A stretch of DNA of 35,800 bases, taken from assembly GCA_002280485.1 (NCBI GenBank), contig NCED01000006.1:1-35800 (forward strand). Reading direction: 5' to 3'. The notes beneath the pieces are model-generated. The model did no database searches, was not told where the DNA came from, and saw only the letters and a program-made list of their open reading frames with translations. Below are positions 21,660-29,004 of the stretch, piece by piece. Position 1 is the stretch's first letter. Each line of letters begins with the position of its first letter. Both the position numbers and the translations under genes were made by a program. This DNA is from Caulobacterales bacterium 32-69-10. GTDB taxonomy: Bacteria > Pseudomonadota > Alphaproteobacteria > Caulobacterales > Caulobacteraceae.

Positions 21660-22684
21660 TCTCTATGCGCAAGCTCACCCAGCTGGCGATCGGCGTCGTC
21701 GCCGCACTCACGCTCGGGATCCAGCCGGCGGCCGCTGGCGGGTCCTGCACGGGCAAGTTCCCGAACCCGTTTAGCGACGTTTGCTGGTCGTGCATGTTCC
21801 CGCTGTCCCTGGGCTCGATCGCCATGTTCAAGGGCGACAAGCCCGACACTCCAAACCCAGGCTCGCCGGTTTGCCTGTGTCCCGCGCCGCCGCCGCTGTT
21901 CGTGCGCATTGGCCTGGCGGTCGGCTTCTGGGAGCCGGTCCGGATGGCCGATGTGACCACCAAGCCGTACTGCTTCGTGAACCTGGGCGGCATTTCCATC
22001 GATCCGGGGATCGGGTTTCCGGCTAAGTCGGAAAATTCCATGGATCACGGCGTCGGCAAGGCGTCGGCCTATCACGTCCACTGGTACATCTACCCCGTGA
22101 TGGTCTGGATGGAGATCCTGACCGACTTCCTGTGCCTGGAGCGCACCTCGTTCGACGTCGCCTACCTGACCGAGTTGGATCCGCTCTGGAACGACGACAC
22201 GCTGACCACCCTGATCAACCCCGAAGCGTTGATCTTCGCCAACCCGATCGCGATCGCCGCGTGCTCGGTGGACTGCGCCGCCTCGACGATCGGCGGATCG
22301 CGCCACGAGCTGTTCTGGTGCGCTGGGTGCCAGGGCACGATGTACCCGATGAACGGCAACATCGCCGGTGAGTACGGCGACATCCAAGGCAGCCTGCAGG
22401 CCACCGAACGCTTCGCGTTCAAGATGCACCGAATGCTCTTGGCCGACGGCACCAGCGGTCCTTCGGCGGTCTGCGAAAAGTACAAAATGCCGATCATGGA
22501 TAAGCGGCAGTACCGCTTCCAGCTGATCAACCCGGTGGCTCACACCGGCGGCAAATTCACCTGCCCGAACATCGGGCGAGCCTCGGTCACATACGAAGGC
22601 GGCAAGTCCATCCCGATCAAGGGCGAGGACTACGGCTACCTGGTTTGGCGCAAGCGCAACTGCTGCGTCACGGTCATCCCATAG
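21656..22684 (+). CDS. traU: Mating-pair stabilisation protein TraU
   Basis: This 342-residue protein has a signal peptide (to about residue 27) and many cysteines. It starts in the mature part with SCTGKFPNPFSDVCWSCMFP, the TraU hallmark, and continues with VCLCPAPPP, CSVDCAAS and WCAGCQGTMYPM. TraU is a periplasmic, disulfide-rich protein needed for DNA transfer and mating-pair stability. It overlaps traW by 4 bases (ATGA). It is a likely client of DsbC and TraF in this operon. Length is close to that of F TraU. Confidence 0.92.
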   Translation: MISMRKLTQLAIGVVAALTLGIQPAAAGGSCTGKFPNPFSDVCWSCMFPLSLGSIAMFKGDKPDTPNPGSPVCLCPAPPPLFVRIGLAVGFWEPVRMADVTTKPYCFVNLGGISIDPGIGFPAKSENSMDHGVGKASAYHVHWYIYPVMVWMEILTDFLCLERTSFDVAYLTELDPLWNDDTLTTLINPEALIFANPIAIAACSVDCAASTIGGSRHELFWCAGCQGTMYPMNGNIAGEYGDIQGSLQATERFAFKMHRMLLADGTSGPSAVCEKYKMPIMDKRQYRFQLINPVAHTGGKFTCPNIGRASVTYEGGKSIPIKGEDYGYLVWRKRNCCVTVIP

Positions 22685-22693
22685 GTGCGCGAC

Positions 22694-23512
22694 ATGGCAT
22701 TCAACGGTTCTGTCTATTGCTGGATCCTGGCCGCCATCGGCGTTTGCGCGGGTGCCTGTCTGGTCGAGGCGAGCCTTCGCGGCCGTGGCCGGGTCTCGGC
22801 CGTCGTCGGCCTGGTCGTCGTGTCGCTGACCTGCGGCTGGGCCAGCGCCCACGCCCAGGACGCGCTCGGCGCCGACATTCAGGCGATCATCGCCCAGACA
22901 AAGGCCCGCGCTGAAAAGGCCGCTGCGGGCCTGCAGGGCTTTGTTGACGGATCGCAGGGGCGCGACAACCCCTACGCAGCCGACGCCGCCCAGCTGTCCC
23001 GTGACAACGCCGCACGGATCCGTCAGGGGCTCGGCATGGTCGATTCCAAGATGTTCGGCCAGGACGTCAGCGGTCACCTGGCGCCGGCGTTGAGCGACGG
23101 GGCGTTCTATGTCGCCGTCAGCCTGACCATGCCGGTGCAGGCGCTGCGCGACCTGTCGCGGGACGTCAGCAAGGCCGGCGGCAAGCTGGTCATCCGTGGC
23201 CTGGTCAACAACTCGTTCCCCGAGACGGCCGCGGCCGCGCGCCGCGTGTTCGACGAGAAGTCGCTGAACGGCATCGCGATCGAGCCCCAGGTGTTCCGCG
23301 CGTTCAGGATCGAGCAGGTGCCGGTGTTCATCACGGCGGCCGATCCGGTCCAGCCCTGCACCGAAGGGGTGAGCTGCACGAGCGTTGCGCCCGCCTTCGA
23401 CAAGATCGCGGGCAACATTTCGACGGGTGAAGCCCTGCGCCAGCTCGGCAGCCGGGGGACCGGCGCTCCGAAGGTCGCTCGCGAAGCCCTGCGCAAGCTG
23501 GAGGCCCGCTGA
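22694..23512 (+). CDS. trbC: F-type conjugal transfer protein TrbC
   Basis: From ATG 22694 this is a 272-residue protein. It has hydrophobic N-terminal segments (two within the first 55 residues, so an anchor or long signal ending in AHA/Q), a helical charged region, then the TrbC_Ftype domain. That domain shows FYVAVSLTMPVQALRDLSRD, GGKLVIRGLVNNSF and VPVFITA, a thioredoxin-like fold without a CxxC. TrbC pairs with TraW; in several systems the two are fused. A GTG at 22685 directly after the traU stop is an alternative, but it lacks a ribosome site. The stop overlaps traN. Confidence 0.87.
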   Translation: MAFNGSVYCWILAAIGVCAGACLVEASLRGRGRVSAVVGLVVVSLTCGWASAHAQDALGADIQAIIAQTKARAEKAAAGLQGFVDGSQGRDNPYAADAAQLSRDNAARIRQGLGMVDSKMFGQDVSGHLAPALSDGAFYVAVSLTMPVQALRDLSRDVSKAGGKLVIRGLVNNSFPETAAAARRVFDEKSLNGIAIEPQVFRAFRIEQVPVFITAADPVQPCTEGVSCTSVAPAFDKIAGNISTGEALRQLGSRGTGAPKVAREALRKLEAR

Positions 23513-26500
23513 TGACTTCGTCGCTGTCTCGCCTGTTCCAGTCGTTCTGCGTGGCCGCCGTCATCCTGTCGGCGTCCATCGGCGTTTCGGCCGCCCAGGA
23601 GGGCAATTCGGGTGCCGATTTCGCCGCGTCGCACCCGCCCCCCGCCCTCGCGGAACCTGTCGGGACGGTTCCCTTCGCCGACGGCGATGTGTCGAACCTG
23701 ACGGGCTTGTGGAACAACCCGAGCGGCCTTGAGCAAGCCGGGCAGCAGGCTCGGCCGGGGAACGGGTACGGGGACCTGATCTCCAACACCCAGGGCGCGA
23801 CGGCCGGGCAGGTGAGCGCCAACGACGCCTGGCTGAAGAGCTCGTTCGATCTGCTGCGCGATCCAAGCTCGGCCACGGGTGAACTGTCGACGAAGCCGAC
23901 GACGGAGTGCCGCACCGAGACGGTGACGGAAACCCACGTCGAGGAAAGCGTCTACACCTGCGAGAGCGGGAACCCTGTCATCGTGACTAGCGAGACCTGC
24001 AAGCGGACCTACGTGCCGGTGTTCGACACCGACTACGTGTACGAATGCACCGCCGGTACGAAGTGGTCGGCCGCCTCGGCGGTCTGCGAGCCCGAGCGGA
24101 TCGTCGTCGTCGATGACGACTACGTCTATCAATGCCGGACAGGGACGGACTGGTCGTCCTACCCGGCTAGCTGCACCAGGCAGCGGACCGTCGTGGTCGA
24201 TGAGGACTACGTGTACGGCTGCAGCATTTCGCAGCCGGAGACCGCGCCGGTTCAGTCGCAGGGCTGTTCGGCCAATGGCCAGGCTGGCTGCTACGTCCAG
24301 GCGGGCCCGACTTGCACGGCGACCAACCCGGGCCAGAACTACAGCTGCCAAGAAGGCTACACCGGCGGCTCGGCGACGGCGGCTTGCACGAACGCGCCCT
24401 ACGAGTCGGTTTCCTACGAGTATGAGGGCGCGCCGGAGAACCACACTTGGGGCCTGGCTTGTAACAAAACGGTCGAACAGCTTGACGCTTGGCTGCAGTC
24501 AATCTCGGGCGGCCATTGCCGCGCGACGGGTATGTACGTGGTCGGGAACGTCTGCTCCGCGCCGAAGGGCATGGTGCCGTATACTGGGTTTGGCGGGCGC
24601 TGGAAGTGCGACGCGCCAATCTCGACGGTCATCAACCGCGCCGCTGTGAAGACGTTCACGGTCGGGACCGCGAACGGTTTGCCGGCGATCTACGTGAACG
24701 CGCAGCGCGACAACCCGAGTTTCGGTTTCTACGCGGCCGTGCAGCTCATGGCGGGCCCAAACATCTGCAGCCAGTCTCCGTCGAGCTGCGTGGTGCAGGA
24801 CTCGGGGAACATCGAGTACGGCAATCAGACGTGCAACACGCGGGTCGACGCGCCTGGCTGCGCGCCCCCTGCGGGCACGACACTGACCGGTCAGAGCTGC
24901 GGTAACGCGGAATGTACGCTGATCAACAAGACGTACACGTCGCCGGCGACCTGCGCTCAGCAGGAGAGCCAGATCCGATGCGAGAACCCGATCGCCGCGG
25001 CGGGTCCGGCGATCGATATGCCGCGCGACATCGTTCAGGACTTCTGGTCGAACAACTGCAGCGCCCTCGACAGCAACGGCAATTGCTCGAAGGTCCACGA
25101 CACCGTGACCGACAACACGACGCACGTCGTCAATGGGCTGCCCGTCGCCGGGCCCTGGGCGGCGCAACAGGACTACACCTGCTGGACGTCCACGGCGGTC
25201 GAGACTTGCGCGCCGTTCGCGGGCTGCACGCAGACCCAGGCCAACTGCGACAACTTCGACAAGAACGGCAATTGCTCGGCGTATCAGAAGACCTATCGCT
25301 GCGAGAACCCGGTCAACAACGGCGGGACGCCGATTCAGACCGTCTACGACGTCGTTGGTGAATACTGGACCGACCCGTGCGCGGCCCAGCGCAACGATCC
25401 GCTTTGCCACCTGGACAGCAACGTGGTCGTCGAGGGCAACGCGACCAAGATTATCAACGGTCTGTCGGTGACGCGCGATCCTTGGAAGCGCCGCGAGACC
25501 TACACCTGCTGGTCGGGGGCCAGCGTGAGCACTTGCCCGGACCCGCGCCCGCCGTCGGGCTGCGTCCAGACGGGCCAGCGCTGCGCGCTCACCGACAAGG
25601 ACAACAACTGCTCGGGCTATACCTACACCTTCCGGTGCGAGGTCCCGACGCCTGGCCCGCAGGGCGCGCCGATCGCCACGCCCGTCGACCAGGTGGGCGG
25701 CGGCTTCGTGGACGCGGCTTGCGCCCAGAAGAGCGACCCGAATTGCCAGAAGCCTCCGGTGACGGCCTGCACTCAAGGAGCGGGCACGCGGACGATCGAT
25801 GGCGCCCAGGCCACGGCGACGTGCTGGGAAGAGACTGACACCTACACCTGCGACCGCCCGCAGCCGGAGACGAACAACTGCTCGCCGCCGTCCGGGTGCA
25901 CGCTGCGAGAGAAGCAATGTCTGGACGGCGACAACGTGCCGTTGGCTCAGTGCAAGGCCCTGGAAAACGTCTTCGACTGCAAGAAGGGGACTTCGACCAC
26001 GAAGGACGAAACGACCTGCACGACCAAGGTCTGCGTCGGCCAGGAATGCTACGAACAGCCGGCCGGTGAGAAGCCCGACAAGGAGCTTCCGGACGTCATC
26101 GCTGCGCTCACGATCATGAAGCAGGCGGGCGAAGGCCAGCAGTTCGAGCCGACGGTGTTCAAAGGCACGGCCATGCGCTGCCGCAAGGCCGTCCTGGGCT
26201 TCCGTAACTGCTGCAAGGACTCCGGTTGGGGCGTGTCGCTCGGCCTGGCGCAGTGCGACCAGGAAGAAAAGACGCTAATGGACCGACAGGAGGCCAAGTC
26301 GGTCTACTACGTCGGGACCTGGTGCTCGTCGAAGAGCTTCATCGGCATCTGCACCGAGAAGTCGATGCGTTACTGCTCGTTCGAAGGGACGTTGGCCAAG
26401 ATCGTCCAGGTCGAGGGCCGTAAGCAGATCAACAAGCCCTGGGGCGCCCCTAAGTCGCCCGACTGCTCGGGCTTCACGGTCGATCAGTTCCAACACCTGG

Positions 26501-26661
26501 ATCTGTCGAACGTCGACTTCTCTGAGTTCACCCAAGACATGATGAACAAGGTCATGTCGCCGGACAGCAATTCCACAATCAACCGTATCAAAAGCAGCAT
26601 CGACGGGATGATGGGGTCGGGAACGGCCGCCTCGTCCACGGCGATCCCTGGAGGTCTCTAA
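23512..26661 (+). CDS. traN: Mating-pair stabilisation adhesin TraN, enlarged
   Basis: This 1049-residue Cys-rich secreted protein has a signal peptide (to about residue 27) and the TraN C-terminal domain (VLGFRNCCKDSGWG, SKSFIGICTEKSMRYCSF, KSPDCSGFTVDQFQHLDLS). TraN sits in the outer membrane of the donor and contacts recipient receptors. F TraN is about 600 residues; the excess here comes from internal repetition. Three units of about 29 residues share DYVY(E/Q/G)C, at residues 174, 203 and 232. Three larger Cys-rich units span about 490-596, 597-708 and 709-823, each with a CENP/CEVP start, a TCW in the middle and a GC-x-n-C near the end. The repeats probably form the recipient-facing tip (inference). 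Confidence 0.9.
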   Translation: MTSSLSRLFQSFCVAAVILSASIGVSAAQEGNSGADFAASHPPPALAEPVGTVPFADGDVSNLTGLWNNPSGLEQAGQQARPGNGYGDLISNTQGATAGQVSANDAWLKSSFDLLRDPSSATGELSTKPTTECRTETVTETHVEESVYTCESGNPVIVTSETCKRTYVPVFDTDYVYECTAGTKWSAASAVCEPERIVVVDDDYVYQCRTGTDWSSYPASCTRQRTVVVDEDYVYGCSISQPETAPVQSQGCSANGQAGCYVQAGPTCTATNPGQNYSCQEGYTGGSATAACTNAPYESVSYEYEGAPENHTWGLACNKTVEQLDAWLQSISGGHCRATGMYVVGNVCSAPKGMVPYTGFGGRWKCDAPISTVINRAAVKTFTVGTANGLPAIYVNAQRDNPSFGFYAAVQLMAGPNICSQSPSSCVVQDSGNIEYGNQTCNTRVDAPGCAPPAGTTLTGQSCGNAECTLINKTYTSPATCAQQESQIRCENPIAAAGPAIDMPRDIVQDFWSNNCSALDSNGNCSKVHDTVTDNTTHVVNGLPVAGPWAAQQDYTCWTSTAVETCAPFAGCTQTQANCDNFDKNGNCSAYQKTYRCENPVNNGGTPIQTVYDVVGEYWTDPCAAQRNDPLCHLDSNVVVEGNATKIINGLSVTRDPWKRRETYTCWSGASVSTCPDPRPPSGCVQTGQRCALTDKDNNCSGYTYTFRCEVPTPGPQGAPIATPVDQVGGGFVDAACAQKSDPNCQKPPVTACTQGAGTRTIDGAQATATCWEETDTYTCDRPQPETNNCSPPSGCTLREKQCLDGDNVPLAQCKALENVFDCKKGTSTTKDETTCTTKVCVGQECYEQPAGEKPDKELPDVIAALTIMKQAGEGQQFEPTVFKGTAMRCRKAVLGFRNCCKDSGWGVSLGLAQCDQEEKTLMDRQEAKSVYYVGTWCSSKSFIGICTEKSMRYCSFEGTLAKIVQVEGRKQINKPWGAPKSPDCSGFTVDQFQHLDLSNVDFSEFTQDMMNKVMSPDSNSTINRIKSSIDGMMGSGTAASSTAIPGGL

Positions 26662-27569
26662 TGGGCGTTCGTGCTCTCGTGTGTGGCGCAGCGTTGGCTG
26701 CGATGAGCTGGGCCGTCGTCGCGACGGCCCAGGCGGCTTCTGCCCTGGACACCCCGGCCGATGCTGGCCAGCCGGCCGTGGACTACTGCGGCCGGTCGCT
26801 GGGAACCTGGTTCTACTGCGAGCGCCCGAAGGCGCCGCAGGCCAAGAAGCCCGACGCGCCGGCAGAGGATCCGATGGAAGCCAACGCCAAGGCGCTCGAG
26901 GCCTTCCAAAAGGAGCTTGAGACCGCGAAGAACGCGGCCGTCTGGGAACCGACCCCTGAAAACATTCGCCACTACTACGAGCTGCAGCAGGTCGCCCTAG
27001 ACCGCGCGACCCTGTTCCAGGACAACTGGAAGCGTCTGATCTGGGAAAACCCCGATTTGGACTACACGCTGAAGCGTCCGATCAACACGTTGGGCAAGCG
27101 CGTCTGGCAAGACAGCCGTGACGGCGATCGCGACCTGTTCTTACGCGGCGCGGCCGAGAAGGTCGGGCTTTTCTATGTGTTCCGCGGTGACTGCCCGGCG
27201 TGCCGGGTCGCTTCGCCGATCGTCCGCAATTTCAGCGATCGCTACGGGGTGCCGGTGACGGCGGTGTCGGGCGACGGCGCCAGCAATGAGAACTTCGAGA
27301 AGGTCGTCACCGACCAGGGCCAGCTGAAGGCCTGGGGCATCGGCCCAGCCACGCCCGCGATGCTGGTCTTCCAGGCGCCCGACCGTGTGGTCGCCGGTCG
27401 CCTGCAGCCGACCACGATCCGTCTGTCGGGCAACAACACCGTCACTTTGCGGTCCTGCAAGCAGCCCAAGGGCTGCCTGACCTACATCGGCGCTGGCGTC
27501 ATGTCGGTCGAGGACATCGCTGAACGACTTTACGTCCTGCTCGCGATCGAGCCGGGCAAAGATTACTAG
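26661..27569 (+). CDS. traF: Conjugal pilus assembly protein TraF (thioredoxin-like)
   Basis: This 302-residue periplasmic protein has a signal peptide (cleavage near residue 26-28) and the TraF family features DYCGRSLGTWFYCERP and the central WKRLIWENPDLDYTLKRPIN. A C-terminal thioredoxin fold contains C178-P-A-C181. F plasmid TraF lacks this active-site pair and relies on TrbB, so here one protein may combine both roles and oxidise or isomerise disulfides. The ATG overlaps the traN stop (TAATG). It lies upstream of traH, as in F. Confidence 0.9.
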   Translation: MGVRALVCGAALAAMSWAVVATAQAASALDTPADAGQPAVDYCGRSLGTWFYCERPKAPQAKKPDAPAEDPMEANAKALEAFQKELETAKNAAVWEPTPENIRHYYELQQVALDRATLFQDNWKRLIWENPDLDYTLKRPINTLGKRVWQDSRDGDRDLFLRGAAEKVGLFYVFRGDCPACRVASPIVRNFSDRYGVPVTAVSGDGASNENFEKVVTDQGQLKAWGIGPATPAMLVFQAPDRVVAGRLQPTTIRLSGNNTVTLRSCKQPKGCLTYIGAGVMSVEDIAERLYVLLAIEPGKDY

Positions 27570-27582
27570 GGAGGGCAGTGGA

Positions 27583-28995
27583 ATGATCAGCAAGCTCAAC
27601 AAGGCGATCGCCACGGGTGTCGCGCTCGCCATGCTCGCCTGGACGCCGGGCGTCGCCGGCGACGTCAATAGCAGCATGGACTCCTTCTTCGACAACTCGC
27701 TGGTGATGTCGAACGTCACCGGTCCGACGGCCTATAAGGGCCAGAAGATGGGGTACTACTCGGCCGGGAACATCTCGGTTCGGACGCCGCAGATGACGTC
27801 TCAGGTTTCGTCGGTTCAGTTGCCGTCGGTGCGCGCTGGCTGCGGCGGGATCGACGTCTTCGGCGGCAGCTTCTCGTTCATCAGCTCCGATCAGCTGATC
27901 GCCACGATGAAGGCCACCGCGTCGAACGCGGCTGGCTACGTTTTCTTGCTGGCGCTCAAGTCGCTTTCGCCGGTGATCGCCAACCAGTTGGAGACGCTGC
28001 AGGACTGGGCCCAGAAGGCCAACGCCATGAACATCAATTCGTGCGAGGCGGCTCAGAAGCTGGTCGGGAGCACGTTCGACAAGATCGACGGCGCATCCAA
28101 CAAATTCTGCACCCAGCTGGGCCGTGAAAACGGGACCTATAGCGATGCTGCGGCGGCCAAGTGGGGCTGCGCCAAGAGCCCGCAGAAGGACCTGGACAAC
28201 GTGTCCGCCGCGCAGAAGGAGGTTATCCCGATCAACACCAACCTGGCTTGGGAAGCGGTCAAGAAGCAGGCGCTGTTCTCGTCCAACAAGGAATTGGGCG
28301 AGCTCGCCATGACCCTGACAGGCTCGGTCATCTACAGCTGCCCGGGTGGCAGCGCGGCGGGCGGGTGCACAGTCTCGATGCTGCCGGCGGCGGCCCTGGA
28401 CGAGGGCACGCTGACCGCGATTCTGGACGGCGGAACGGTGAAGGTTCACCAGTGCGACGAGCAGGTGCGGTGCTTGAATCCGACCCAATTCACGAAAACG
28501 ATCACGATCGCGCCGAGCGCGGCGTTCAAGTGGCAGGTCCAGACCATGCTGCTGTCGATCACCGACAAGATCCGCAACAAGCAACCTCTGACGGCCCAGG
28601 AACAGTCGTTCCTCGGCATGGTCAGCCTGCCGGTCCACAAGATGATGGCCGTCCAGGTCGCCTACAATAAGCAGGGCGCCGACGCGGCGATCGCCCAGTA
28701 CGCGGAAGTCATCGCCCTGGACATGACCTATGGCTGGGTCACGCAGGTCGTCAACGAACTGCAGCGCGGCGCCTCCAACCTGCAGAACGTCGACGCAGAC
28801 AAGTTGGCGGACTGGAACCGCAGCGTGGCCGAGGCTCGCACGAGCCTGCTGACGAAGCAGGGCCAGGTGCAGGTCCGCGCGACCGCCATGCAGGCCTTCG
28901 TGGCCAATGTGCAGGTGATGGAGAGCGTCGTGGGGTCGCGCCTGGCCAACCGCGTCGGCGCCTCGATCGCCTTCGCCAGCAACATGCAGCAATAG
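27583..28995 (+). CDS. traH: Conjugal transfer protein TraH
   Basis: This 470-residue protein has a signal peptide (AMLAWTPGVAG, cleaved near residue 27) and the TraH pattern: DVNSSMDSFFDNSLVMSNVT, then YKGQKMGYYSAGNISVRTPQ and CGGIDVFGGSFSFISSDQL, followed by Cys-containing helices. TraH is an outer-membrane-associated periplasmic protein required for pilus assembly. A GGGAGG ribosome site precedes the ATG. Length matches the family. It is followed after 9 bases by traG. Confidence 0.93.
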   Translation: MISKLNKAIATGVALAMLAWTPGVAGDVNSSMDSFFDNSLVMSNVTGPTAYKGQKMGYYSAGNISVRTPQMTSQVSSVQLPSVRAGCGGIDVFGGSFSFISSDQLIATMKATASNAAGYVFLLALKSLSPVIANQLETLQDWAQKANAMNINSCEAAQKLVGSTFDKIDGASNKFCTQLGRENGTYSDAAAAKWGCAKSPQKDLDNVSAAQKEVIPINTNLAWEAVKKQALFSSNKELGELAMTLTGSVIYSCPGGSAAGGCTVSMLPAAALDEGTLTAILDGGTVKVHQCDEQVRCLNPTQFTKTITIAPSAAFKWQVQTMLLSITDKIRNKQPLTAQEQSFLGMVSLPVHKMMAVQVAYNKQGADAAIAQYAEVIALDMTYGWVTQVVNELQRGASNLQNVDADKLADWNRSVAEARTSLLTKQGQVQVRATAMQAFVANVQVMESVVGSRLANRVGASIAFASNMQQ

Positions 28996-29004
28996 GGGGC
29001 GGCG

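Noticed and set aside
21560..23077. 505-codon minus strand frame
   Set aside because: Antisense shadow of traU and trbC, with low-complexity translation and no family signature.
23107..25917. Two long minus strand frames (445 and 472 codons)
   Set aside because: Antisense to trbC/traN; Arg/Val/Ala-rich translations typical of GC-rich mirror frames.
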